Below, piece by piece: positions 1-8,758 of a stretch of 18,298 nucleotides of DNA. This DNA is from Chromera velia (Eukaryota > Sar > Chromeraceae). The notes beneath the pieces are model-generated. The model saw only the letters and a program-made list of their open reading frames with translations, did not search any database and was not told where the DNA came from. The position numbers and the translations under genes are program-made. The stretch lies in contig JAHBMJ010002524.1 in NCBI GenBank assembly GCA_018398765.1, positions 1 through 18,298 of the forward strand, read 5' to 3'. How positions within the stretch are numbered: position 1 is the first letter of the stretch; every line of letters starts with the position of its first letter.

Positions 1-494
1 ACCCATCTGCTGGTGAGGTCCATGTATGTGATCGCATATCGCATGCCGTCTTTACTGCGAGTGAATGGTCCCGTGACGTCGATTGCCCACGACGAGAGCG
101 GTTCGACGTCCGAAAAATTTTGGACCATGAATCCTTCTTGCTGTTTTCTTCTCTTCTTCTCTTGACATTTTCGGCATGATTTGATATGCTTTTTGATGTC
201 TGTGATCATGGATGACCAGAAAAAATAGTGAGAGATGTTTTGAATGCATCGGTTAATACCTGGGTGCCCTTGGAGTTTGCATTCATGAAATTCAGTGAGG
301 ACTTTCTCCTTCATTCCTTTTGGTACTACCAACAAAAATCTTGTTCCTTTTTCGTGCCTGTTCGCAGGAGGAAGTAAACGGAAAAGCATGTCCTCGTGCA
401 ATACATAGAGAGGCGATTGGCCGAGAATGCGTGTTCTCTCTTGACTAGTCAGATTTGTCTGGAAGTCTCCGTTTTTTAGGAATTCACTCATGTG
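1..494 (-). other. pol: integrase N-terminal zinc-binding region and start of catalytic core
   Basis: After the TGA at 497-495 the same frame continues and shows an HHCC-type zinc-binding region: a His in EFHECKLQ, a second in GHPG, and the C-R-K-C pair. The start of the catalytic core follows, with SSWAIDVTGPF holding the first catalytic Asp, then YAITYMDLTSRW at the left edge. The second Asp and the Glu of the DDE triad lie outside the window, as does any chromodomain. The visible zinc ligands and first Asp are intact. Confidence 0.88.
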
Positions 495-699
495 TCATGT
501 TTCTGGGTTGTCTTGCTGTGCCTTCTTTATCTCGTCAGGTGAAAACGGATCGGGTAATTCAATGGCTGGTTTGGCTTGCTCTTTCTTTTTCTCTCCTTCC
601 CCCTTCCCTTCCTGTTTTTGAAATTCTTCTTCTCCTTCTCTTGTCCTTTTTCTTGCTGCAGCAACTACAAGCGAGTGGTCTGTTTCCTCATCTGGAACT

Positions 700-1169
700 G
701 CGGGAGGGAACTGTTCGTACACGAAAGGAGGTCGGCTAAGGCTATTTGCGTCCGTGTTTGAACGTCTAGGTTTATGTTTTATATCGTACTCATACATAGA
801 CAGAGCGAACGACCAACGATGGAGTCGTGTGTTGGTGTTTTTCTGCTTTTTAATATACTCTAATGCTTTGCAATCTGTCTAGGCTGTGAACGGTCGTCCG
901 TATAGGTACTTTTTGAATTGATTTGTAACCATCTAGTAGAATGCAAATCCTTTTTTCTCTGTTGCTCTCCATTTCTGTTCTTTTTCTGTCAATTTCCGAG
1001 AGGCATACTGAATGACTTTTTCCTTCTGATTTTTGTTTAACTGACAGAGGATGCCTAAAATTGCCTCTCTACTTGCGTCTGTCTTCAAGATGAAGGGCTT
1101 ATTCAGGTCTGGGTGTGCTAAAACAGGTCGTGATGAGAGTGTATTCTTTAGTTTTTGCCACGCTACCTC
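700..1169 (-). other. pol: RNase H domain with two catalytic residues changed
   Basis: The frame gives KTDAS (first catalytic Asp, GAC 1079-1077), YASRKL, TEKKGFAFY, YLYGRPFTA, TDCKAL and NTDANSLSR. In Ty3/gypsy RNase H the second acidic residue is the second Glu of an E-K-E-x-L-A motif; here it is Lys (AAA at 953-951). The last acidic residue lies in the A-D-[AS]-L-S-R motif; here it is Asn (AAT at 746-744). Both need one G-to-A change. TAG codons at 935-933 and 881-879 interrupt the domain; the first replaces a residue that is usually Trp. Confidence 0.88.
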
Positions 1170-1409
1170 TTATGGTTGTTCCCATGTGAAGATGATGTTC
1201 TTCTTTAGCAGAGCCAGAAGGGGTTCTGCGATGTTTGAAAACCCTTCTATGTATCGTTTATAAAAGGAACATATGCCGATAAAGCTCTTTACTTGCTTGA
1301 TCGTTCTCGGTCGCTCACATTTCTGAATGACCTCTATTCTGTCTGCAGATGGTCTGATACCCTCGTTAGAAACGTCGTGGCCCAGATAGCAAAGCTTTTT
1401 GGTCACGAA

Positions 1410-2000
1410 TCTGCACTTTGAGAAGGCAAGTTTTCCTCCCGCCTCTTTTATTCTCTCCAGCACTTTCTCTAGATCTGTCATGGCCTTCGAGAAGGAGTCC
1501 GATGCCAGCTTGACATCGTTGATGTAACTTGACACGCACATATCTGGCAAGCCCGCAAACAACTTGTTGACTGCCTTTTAAAAACAGCCAGGCCCGATAC
1601 TGATTCCCATAGGTAGGCGAGTGAAGCAGTGCTGACCAAATTCTATTACAAAAGCAAGTTTTTGCTGATCTGCCTCTCTGATAACCAACTGAAAGAAGCC
1701 ACTCTGATAGTCCAACAGACTAAAAAATGATTTCCCTTGTAGTCTATGCATCATTTCATCCATATTTGGGATTGGATATCGATCGACTTTCAGCACAGAA
1801 TTCAGACGACGCAGGTCAATGCATACTCGATAGCCGTCTCCTTTTGATTTCTTTACGATCAAAATTGGGTGCCTCCATTCTGATAAACATGGCTTGATCA
1901 CTCCTTGTTTTTGCAGGTGTTCAAGGTACTCCTTCAAAACTCCCTTCAAGGCGTATGGAACAGGTCGGGGTCTACTGTAGATCGGTTCTGCTCCCTGTGT
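1410..2000 (-). other. pol: reverse transcriptase domain, YIND instead of YIDD
   Basis: RT blocks appear in order: the PYALKG segment, GVIKPCLSEWRHPILIVKK, YRVCIDLRRLN, the first catalytic Asp in FSLLDYQSGFFQL, and the LPMGIS segment. After the TAA at 1580-1578 the same frame resumes and gives SSYINDVKLAS, where Y[IV]DD is expected, then YLGHDVSNEGIRP and the connection region. The first catalytic Asp is retained. The first Asp of the YxDD pair is Asn (AAC at 1520-1518), again a G-to-A change from GAC. The TAA sits where Ty3/gypsy RTs usually have Phe-Gln, so CAA to TAA is the simplest origin. Confidence 0.92.
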
Positions 2001-2599
2001 GTCAATCTTGCACTCCGTTCCTTTCCACAGTCCTGGATCATCCTCATGCGGAACGAGACACATGAAACAAAGAAAAAGGGAACTCAGTTGTTCTTTTTCT
2101 GATGGAGATAAGTGAGATGCATTTTCGAGTGCTTTTTCTATCTCCTTTCTCGCCTCTGTTTCTCTTTTCTCTCTATTGTGACCCTTATTGTCTGATTGTG
2201 ATTGATCAGACAGGTTGGGTGCGGGCTGTTTTGGCACTTGCGGTTCTTTTCTTTTCTCTGGTTCTTCGAGCATCACCGAGGCGACGTTCAAGTTAATTGG
2301 AAGAGTGAAGGCTCGTTTGGTAGTGTTGATCACTATTAGTGAGATCTTTCTGTTTTCTACTCTGCTTGTAGTGTTGGCAAAAATGATCCCATGAGGCTTG
2401 TTTCTGCAGATTAGGTCTATAGTAACCGGTGCCTCGTTTGGGATCAAGGATCCTTTCGGCAGTGGAATTTCAAGGTTCGTCACTGTACTCTCTTTGAGAG
2501 TTTCTCTTTTCGCTGTAATGACAAGCACAGGTAGCAGCATCTTCTTCTTTTCCATCTCACTCATTGGCAAAAGAAGAACAGGAGAGGACTTATTGTTAT

Positions 2600-2945
2600 G
2601 TAGAGGATACATAAGAAGTCTGTCTGGTCGAAAGAACATTCCATGCGCGTGTAAGTCGAGAAACGTTTTCCCAAATATTGCGGCATGCTTGATAGAGGAA
2701 GAAATATAAAATATAAGCTTTCTGATTTCTTGTAAGTTAAAAGAAAGCAAAACTACTCCTTCATTCTCTAGTTTCTTTCCTCCCTCACCTTCGATTAAAA
2801 GAGGGGAAGGAAAAGCTCTAAGGGAAGGGTTTGCCGTTTTCAGTTGTTGCCAGACTTGCGTACTGATCATCGATACATCGGCTCCGGAGTTAATCATTGC
2901 AGGTACGACCACATTGTGATCAAGGGAAACGAAAAGTCCGACTCT
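2600..2945 (-). other. pol: aspartic protease domain with Asn at the catalytic position
   Basis: The retropepsin active site is normally D-[ST]-G-A followed by a hydrophobic strand. Here codons from 2894 read I-N-S-G-A-D-V-S-M-I-S, so the family signature is clear but the catalytic Asp is Asn (AAC at 2891-2889). GAC to AAC is a single G-to-A change on the coding strand. The domain would cleave the Gag-Pol polyprotein; without the Asp, proteolysis is not expected. An in-frame TAA lies just upstream at 2948-2946. Confidence 0.85.
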
Positions 2946-3440
2946 TTACAAATTCAAGTAGATGTGAGCGACTGATTTCCATATGTGTTTCTTATATGTA
3001 TTCTTCTGTTTTTTCTTCTCCTTTTCTTCTTTTTCCTGTTCGATCACAAACTTAAGTACTTTTTCTTTCTCTTCTTCCTCTTCTTCTTTTTCTCTTCCTC
3101 TTTTGTTGCCAGTCCTTGCGTAATCAGTCTTCCTATCTGTAGATGACGATGGAGCCATATCCGTGTCGGTCCGCAGTCGCCCCTGTAAGCCTGCAGACCC
3201 TTCAGTGTTTTTGACCGTTTTATCGATTCGGAAACCCCCCTTGCTGCTGTCCTGCATGCATCGGAGGATTTCTCGAGCCTATAGGTCTGTTCGGCTGCAT
3301 GAAGGGTGGTCTCTGGAATTGCTGCCCAGGTTGGTGCTGCTGTAAAGGAAAACCTTGTGGGCTTCTTTGTCCAAATGGTCTGGCTGTCTGATTTTATGTC
3401 GAAAGTCCCTGCCATTCCGTTCTCTGTTGCTGGGGAAAAG

Positions 3441-3515
3441 CAGGTGGTCTTTGAAGCACTGCAGGGAAAGGGGACGGTCTTTGGAAGACAGCAGGTGGTC
3501 TTTGAAACACTGCAG
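3441..3515 (-). repeat. Degenerate tandem repeat in the gag linker (FQRPPA motif)
   Basis: Two 24-base copies (3441-3464 and 3492-3515) differ at one position, and a shorter diverged copy lies between them (about 3471-3491). In the knuckle frame they encode repeated FQRPPA/FQRPSP peptides, part of a Pro/Gln-rich linker between the knuckles and the gag-pol junction. Confidence 0.85.
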
Positions 3516-3612
3516 TTTGCGCTGAAGGAAGCGTCCTGTTTCCTCCAAAACCAAAACCCTGGCGTGCTGAGCCTGTAATTCGATTCTCTCTCCAGTCTTA
3601 CTGCAGTGTCCT

Positions 3613-3720
3613 ATATGCGGGTTTTGCGTGACCCTTTCTGCCGCAATATCCACATTCGTGATCTACAGGAAGAGTGCAGCGGTCACCTGCATGAGGGGTT
3701 GCACCTCCACACCGGGTACA
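3613..3720 (-). other. gag nucleocapsid: two zinc knuckles, the second damaged
   Basis: Reading from 3720 down, the first unit is C-x2-C-x5-H-x4-C, one residue longer in the Cys-His gap than the usual CCHC knuckle. The second is C-x2-C-x4-H-x4-Y, where the final zinc ligand should be Cys. The Tyr codon TAT (3615-3613) is one G-to-A change from TGT. Such knuckles bind the element's RNA. They lie in a different frame from the capsid-like core upstream, so one frame change has occurred between 3800 and 3720. Confidence 0.85.
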
Positions 3721-3763
3721 TGTAGCTTGAGTAGGCACTGCCGCGCACTGCCGCTGCTATATC

Positions 3764-3799
3764 TGCCGCTGTTTGCGCTGCTGTTTACGCCGCTGTTTG
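3764..3799 (-). repeat. 12-bp tandem repeat coding Gln-Thr-Ala-Ala, one unit with TAA for CAA
   Basis: Three consecutive 12-bp units on the minus strand begin CAA, TAA and CAA, each followed by ACA and two GCG/GCA codons. The TAA at 3787-3785 occupies exactly the place of CAA in its two neighbours. This comparison needs no outside sequence and shows a C/T difference at a Gln codon. Confidence 0.9.
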
Positions 3800-5505
3800 C
3801 TGCAGAACTGCGTCGATCAAGGCGGATGTCTGTCCTTCAGGAAGAGGAGAGAGCCCTTCTTCTTGATGGTTGGTGATTCTGTTTCCTTCGGAATCCATCA
3901 TTTCTTCATCTCTTCGCTCGATTATCATGATCTTCCTTACTTTTTCGGCTTTCTCAGTCGTTCCACTGTTCTGTGCAATCAGCTCTGCTGCCTCCACTAA
4001 TTTGTCGAATGATGTGAATTGCTTTTGTGTGAGGATTGACTTTGTGATCTTATCGGACAGTCCTCTCCGGAATTTTTTTATCAGTCTTTCATCCTCGATC
4101 GACGAATTTGCTTGTCGACAAAGGAAAGTGTACCTGTCTGCGTATTTTTGGATTGTTTCTTCTTCTCTTTGCTACAGTTTGTCTAAGCTGGCCTCTGCTC
4201 TCTCTACGTGCGGTTCTTTAAGTCCAAACTTTGAGAAGAATGTGTCTTTCAAGTTAGTGATGGTTTGAATTTTGCTCATTTTTTCGTCGGATATGTTTGT
4301 GAACCAATCGAGTGCATTTCCCTTCAGCGACTTTCGGAAATAGAACAGGACTTGGGTGATGTTCCATTGGAAGGCAATGGTATCCATCTCAAAAGCTCTC
4401 CAGAAGTTTCATGCGTCTTTTCTTTCTCCTGAATATGCATTGATATCTGCTTTGATGGGGGGTTGTAGAAGTGGTTTGGGGTTGGCAGCAGTGGAGGGGT
4501 TGGTAGCAGAGGAGGCAGATCAGCTCTTTAGGTGGAAAAAGGAAGCTGTGAGGGTACCGAAGCCACACTATCTGCTTTCATTTCCTTTACGGGCAGTTTG
4601 TCTGTGTTAAGCACCAACTTGAATTCTCCTTCTTTTGTAGGTTTGAATGTCACTCCCTGTCTTGCTAATTCCTTCAGGACAGACGGATCCCATTTTTGTA
4701 CTTGTGTGGGGCCGGCTGACGTCTTCTTCTGTGCTTTATTGGTCGGTTGATCTGTCATTTCCTCGTCAGGGTCTTCTTTGTTCTCTTCTCCATATCTTTT
4801 TTCTTCACTATTTTCCTTTCCTTTCTCATTCTCTTATGTCTCGTTTTCTTCCATTTTTTCGTCTTGGTTCTCCACCTCCTTTTCCGTTTCCTTTTTCTTG
4901 TTGTTCCGATTTTTGTTATAATTAGAGGATTTGCCCTTTTCCTTCTTTTTCGATGGCTCCTTAATTACTTTCTTAGATTTTTCCACATGCTGAAGAAACT
5001 CGTCCATTTCAAGGAATTCGTCAGCGTTGTTTTTCTTCTTGTTCTTTTCTAGTGTTTTTTGTCGGGCTGTCAGTTTTTTCTTGGCCTGAGGCTTTGGAGC
5101 TATATTTAGTTCTCTTTCCTTTTTTTTTTTCGACAGAAAAGCTTTCAGTCTACCCAAATGTAGCGAGAAGTTGGCGGTTACTGTCGATAAATCTCAGCTG
5201 ACGTGTGACGTCAAGATTCAGTGCCTTGATGACTTCGTCTGACTGGCGATTATGAGCGACGACTGACAGTGTGTATGAATACTGATCCAAAAGGAAGATT
5301 CTCAGATTTTGTTGGTCCTCAATGAATTCTGTGTTCCTCTGCAAAATTTAAATTTTGTTCACGATGAGTCTCACTCGTTCTTCCCTTTCTGTTGTGTGCA
5401 ATTCTGAAAGTTCTCCAGGCGAAATTGCTTAAAGGATCTTTCTCGTTCTGGCTATGATTTCTTCGGGGTTTGCCTGGTCAGTCGTTCTTTTTCACGTCAG
5501 ATGGG

Positions 5506-6051
5506 TTTGGAGGATTATTTTTGTATTTTGGTTAGATAGAGTTTTCTGTTTCGCTGCTGATTTCTGTTAAAATCTCATTATATAAGTAAAAGAAGTTGAA
5601 AATTACGAACTTACAGAGAGAAAAAACGACTTGATGAAGTGAGAGAGGTAGGGTTCCGTTGAAGAGCGAAAAGAGAAGGAAGAATCCGAATTCAAAGAAA
5701 GACAAAAGGGTTTATTTAGCTGTGAAAGAAAGATTTGTACAGTAGAGTGAAATTCTGAACTTGCTGAGGGGAAAGATAGCCTAATTTGTAGAAAGATCTG
5801 CTTCGCAAAAGGAAAGAAAGAGAAATAATCCAAATTCGAATGAAGAAAGAATTACTTGTATTTGTCTTGTATGTGCAGATAGACTATTCGTATACACAAA
5901 GACGGCAAGCAAAAAAAGTAAGTCACACAGGGATGGAAGTAGTCGAATTTTCTTTTTGCTTCGCAGGAAAGTCCAAGTCATAAAACGCATAAACGTTTCG
6001 TAATGTGTTTTGCCTTTTGCAGAAGGATACAGATAAGTCAAATTTACCGTC
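5506..6051. other. Non-coding region upstream of gag; possible LTR/leader, no clear signals
   Basis: No convincing gene. If the gypsy element kept its 5' LTR, it should lie in or beyond this stretch, but I see no paired LTR in the window to prove it and no tRNA-complementary primer site next to gag. Two similar purine-rich segments near 5681 and 5823 (AATCCGAATTC-like and AATCCAAATTC-like) suggest an old degenerate repeat. Confidence 0.4.
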
Positions 6052-6340
6052 AGGTAGAATGCGTAAAATTCGCAAAAAGGGCAGGGCTTTGCCATTCACA
6101 GAGAAACGAAGAGAAGTCAAATTCACTGTCAGGTAGAATACGTGAAATTCGCAAAAAAGGCAGGGCTTCGCTGTTCACAGAGAAACGAAGAGAAGTCAAA
6201 TTCACTGTTAGGTAGAATACGTGAAATTCATAAAAAAGGCAGGGCTTCGCCGTTTACAGAGAAACAAAGAGAAGTCAAATTCACTATCAGATATAATGCG
6301 TGAAATTCATAAAAAGGGCAGGAAAAGGCGGTACAGTCAG
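6052..6340. repeat. 79-bp tandem array, about 3.7 units
   Basis: Units begin with AGGTAGAAT-like sequence at 6052, 6131, 6210 and 6289, exactly 79 bases apart each time. Each holds a GGCAGGGCT block, an ACAGAGAAAC block and a GAAGTCAAATTCAC block. A further partial copy precedes the first unit (about 6030-6051). Units differ by a few substitutions, mostly transitions by eye. Because 79 is not a multiple of three, the open frames across it shift unit by unit and are unlikely to be coding. Confidence 0.93.
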
Positions 6341-6450
6341 AAATTTCAGCAGCGCTTCGCGGTGTGGTCCTGTCTGATGTTGATTTATGATAGAGGACAG
6401 AAAGTGGGGTTCCGTCAGAAATTCCAGCAGCGCTTCACGATGTGGTCCTG
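6336..6450. repeat. Second short tandem repeat, about 78-bp period
   Basis: GTCAGAAAT(T)TCAGCAGCGCTTC-like sequence starts at 6336 and again at 6414, each followed by a TGTGGTCCTG block. The array abuts the 79-bp array with nearly the same period, so it may be a diverged higher-order variant of it. About 1.5 units are present. Confidence 0.8.
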
Positions 6451-7006
6451 CTTCTTCTCCTTGCAGGTACAGGACACCAAAGGAACAGCCAAGTCGAGGG
6501 CGTATAAGTTGAGGTTTGAGTTGATGGCTAGCAGGTGTGGGCTCCTCTAGTATGCGTGTAGATGATCACAGCGTTCTGGTTTCCTCTGGGTGAACCTTCT
6601 CTGGGCAAAGAAGGTGGTCTGCGTTGCTTGTTGAATAGTTGTTGTTCAGCAGAGAAGGTTGATCTCTGTTCGCTCAGCTCTTTGATCTTGTTGATCTTGA
6701 GCTAGGCGTCACCACGTATTAAGGTCTACTTAGAGGGGTTGGCGCTGCTGAGTGCTTGCAGAGGTTCAAAGATCTTCAGGGCTTGATGTCGCTAGAGTGG
6801 TTCAGGTCGATCCCTAGTGATAGACTCGATTGATGTCAGGAGCATGGAGCTTTCTTGCGATTCAGCGATTGATTTGATTTCATAGTAGTCTTCCAGAAAG
6901 TCTTTCAGAAGTCTTTCATATGATTTTGATCGAAATGCGACAGGCCAAAATCTGTATAGTACAGGATGTTAACGTCCTGTCTCTTTTCTTGTTGATCCTT
7001 AAAAAG
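6451..7006. other. No gene seen; near-palindrome at 6961-6980
   Basis: No recognisable coding sequence. A short inverted repeat (ACCTTCT ... AGAAGGT) lies near 6593-6614. A 20-base near-palindrome at 6961-6980, with a GTTAAC core and ACAGGA/TCCTGT arms, has a single non-pairing position per arm. Both are probably incidental. Confidence 0.5.
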
Positions 7007-7078
7007 GCAGGTAGCGAGGATTGAACCTATGATCTTCTGTTTATTAACGTTGTATATTAACCACTAAGTCATGAACGT
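7007..7078 (-). tRNA. tRNA-like sequence, probably a tRNA pseudogene or SINE head
   Basis: On the minus strand an A-box-like TGACTTAGTGG (7071-7061) is followed 33 bases later by a B-box-like GGTTCAATCC (7027-7018), the internal RNA polymerase III promoter spacing of an intronless tRNA. The T-loop would be TTCAATC. The implied acceptor arms (7078-7072 and 7013-7007) do not pair, and the T-stem and anticodon stem pair poorly, so I do not assign an anticodon and do not think it is a working tRNA. Confidence 0.4.
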
Positions 7079-7177
7079 AAGCGACATACACCATTCTCTT
7101 TTGCTTAGCACTATTTTCAATTGAGTCAATTTATTTAATTTTCATTTTCTTTCTAGTCACGCTTTGATAGCGCATAG

Positions 7178-7561
7178 CACCTTCCGAGGGGATGGTCCAA
7201 CCACAAAAACAACAAAACAAAGGAACTTTTGTCGGATGCTCTTTCGGCGGTGCTTCGAGGAAAACCCAGGGTAGTCATAGGAGACTTTAACTCCCACACG
7301 GGGTCCATGGTGCCAACGGGTCTTCACTGGAGCAGAGAGGCTTTGATCGACAAAAAGGATGGGAACCAGCCCGACGAGGAACCGCCTCCTCTCAGAGTCT
7401 TCCTCAGAAAGACAGAATACATACAGTCAGTCAATGCCATGGGGAGCGAATTAATTAATCTTTGTATAGAATGTAACATTTTTGTTGTAAATAGAATGAA
7501 AGGGCTTTTGGGAGGGCAAGATTTTCATTTTTCGGGCTTATGCACTTATAAATTAAAAGCA
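7178..7561 (+). pseudogene. LINE endonuclease fragment (exonuclease-endonuclease-phosphatase fold)
   Basis: An open stretch beginning after TAG 7175-7177 contains GKPRVVIGDFNSHTGS, the GDFN catalytic block of LINE/APE-type endonucleases. It is followed by a GSELINLCIECNIFVVN segment and a G-Q-D-F-H-F segment, matching the usual GL-x-x-x-N and F-T-F blocks. The N-terminal Glu block and the C-terminal SDH block are missing. The fragment stops where the CT microsatellite begins, so it is a truncated relic. The sequence differs from the endonuclease at 14580, so it comes from a different LINE family or an old copy. Confidence 0.8.
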
Positions 7562-7562
7562 G

Positions 7563-7617
7563 TTTCTCTCTCTCTCTCTTTTTTTCTTTCTCTCCCTCTC
7601 TCTTTCTCACTCTTTTT

Positions 7618-7702
<85 letters not shown>
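7563..7702. repeat. CT microsatellite with TTTC interruptions
   Basis: About 140 bases of (TC)n broken by runs such as TTTTTTTC. Long Ser/Leu open frames on the plus strand and Arg/Glu open frames on the minus strand are products of the repeat and not genes. Confidence 0.97.
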
Positions 7703-7875
7703 ATGTGAAAACGGGACCAGACTGACTCTAACACTAATTCCGACTCCAAAAAATTTTTTTTTTGATAAATTAAGATGAAAATACACTAAATAGAAATACT
7801 TAAACCACTTTCTCATAGTTTAAAAAGCATAAAACATTGCTAACAACATCGATAATAATATTCATATATGTACTA

Positions 7876-7881
<6 letters not shown>

Positions 7882-7907
<26 letters not shown>
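7882..7907. repeat. TA microsatellite
   Basis: A run of alternating A and T of about 26 bases in an AT-rich stretch (7703-7949) that holds no recognisable gene. Confidence 0.95.
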
Positions 7908-7911
<4 letters not shown>

Positions 7912-7949
7912 ACACACGTAGATGAGTAAGCACACATTTGTTGTTTGCT

Positions 7950-8288
7950 CAAAATTTTTATCTATATGAATTAAATTCAACTACGTTTTTAGCAAAATCC
8001 AATCAAAGAGTATGTTGATTTAAGCAAAAGAGACCTTTTCAACTGAACCTGTCTGCTAAACTTGAATATATGAACAACGCATGCATAGAATAGGACAAAG
8101 TGCGATGCGCGAGCCCTAAGATGCAACACAGCTGGGGCTGCTCTAAGTCAGCACAAAATCTTATATAGAATCGTAATAGTTAGATGTTTAGGTTCAACAA
8201 AAGATCTCTGCGTTTCCCTCTGATTCTATCTGATTGACCATCCACTTCTTTCCTCGAACATTGGAGGCAAATCTGTTTCATGGGAAAT
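7950..8288 (-). repeat. 339-bp dispersed repeat, left copy (inverted relative to 14145-14483)
   Basis: The reverse complement of this segment matches 14145-14483 from end to end. Both copies are 339 bases long with no indel, and about 30 positions differ by eye (about 91% identity). Similarity starts abruptly at CAAAATTTTTATC (7950) and ends abruptly at 8288. Read on the minus strand it begins with a short open segment ending at a TGA shared by both copies, which could be the end of a gene or of an element's reading frame. I do not recognise the family. Confidence 0.95.
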
Positions 8289-8758
8289 GTGCATTGAGGT
8301 GATGGGTTGACAGAAGCTTCCCCCCCCCCCGCGTCCCACTACAAAGAGGAACCACAAGGACCTGACAGTATGCGGGGGGTTCTCTTGCATGTGTGAGGGC
8401 ATGAGATGGGTGAAAGGGATGACGCGGGAGATAGAAGGGGGTTGTGCGATCGTAAGAACAGATGGACGCAAAGCAAAATTAATTTGATGCAAAATGTATG
8501 TCTGTATGGATCTGTTTGTTCTGAAACTCTTTTCCTTTCCCCTCTCATAAGTGCGATTATGAGAGATTCCCTACTTGCTCCACACTGATGTTTGAATTTT
8601 TTCTTCTGCCCTCTCTGCGCTGAGTCTGCAGGTGTGATAGCAAGGTGCAGAGACTCGGGGGTGAATGAAGAGGGAGAGAGCCCCCGGGTCGATCAAGAGG
8701 GCTGCCGAGAGAGAAAGCGACAGTCACTCAGGAGTCATGCAAGGTGAAAAAGGGCAAG
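8289..8758. other. No gene seen; C-run and GC-rich stem-loop
   Basis: No convincing coding sequence. There is a run of ten C at about 8321-8330. A strong stem-loop at 8652-8690 pairs GACTCGGGGG with CCCCCGGGTC (ten pairs, one G-T wobble) around a 19-base loop. Confidence 0.5.

Larger units (their letters stand above)
1..3278 (-). pseudogene. pol: pol polyprotein (PR-RT-RNase H-IN) relic, 3' end outside window
   Basis: One minus-strand frame carries all pol domains from the TAG at 3281-3279 to position 1. It is interrupted by TAA 2948-2946, TAA 1580-1578, TAA 1172-1170, TAG 935-933, TAG 881-879 and TGA 497-495. No frameshift is needed anywhere across about 3.28 kb, because conserved motifs continue in the same frame on both sides of every stop. 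The N-terminal part (about 3278-2950) is a low-complexity, K/E-rich spacer ahead of the protease. Key acidic residues are replaced in protease, RT and RNase H (see the domain entries). The protein would make new element copies by reverse transcription and integration; this copy cannot as written. Confidence 0.93.
1..5505 (-). mobile_element. Ty3/gypsy-like LTR retrotransposon, partial and decayed
   Basis: Reading on the minus strand gives gag (capsid-like core, then zinc knuckles), then pol in the order protease, reverse transcriptase, RNase H, integrase, which is the Ty3/gypsy (Metaviridae) order. The element runs off the left edge within integrase, so the rest of integrase and the 3' LTR are outside. 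I could not define a 5' LTR or a primer-binding site; gag-like coding fades near 5505 and the next 500 bases carry no recognisable protein. The coding strand is purine-rich, so the plus strand here looks CT-rich. In-frame stops and several gag frame changes show that this copy is not functional as written. Confidence 0.93.
3228..5505 (-). pseudogene. gag: gag-like region, frameshifted relic
   Basis: The best preserved part (about 4387-3790) has a retrotransposon gag/capsid pattern: KGNALDWF, a region like FFSKFGLKEP, then after TAG 4174-4172 a QREEETIQKYADRY segment and FRRGLSDKI. Upstream (5157-4530) is a K/E-rich stretch in another frame, and 5505-5150 holds a third segment with TAA at 5431-5429 and 5350-5348. 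The capsid-like core also has TGA at 4411-4409 and TAA at 3787-3785. Downstream the frame changes again into zinc knuckles and a Gln/Pro-rich linker ending near 3228. At least three frame changes are needed, unlike pol. The product would be the particle protein binding element RNA. Confidence 0.8.

Noticed and set aside
2398-2709. Plus-strand open frames in 1-5500
   Set aside because: All lie opposite gag or pol coding sequence on the minus strand and show no motif of their own.
5506-6551. 5' LTR of the gypsy element
   Set aside because: No second LTR is in the window for comparison, and no TG...CA ends with a primer-binding site next to gag were found, so boundaries would be guesses.
7546-7816. 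Arg/Glu-rich and Ser/Leu-rich open frames across the CT tract
   Set aside because: Direct products of the (TC)n microsatellite in all frames.
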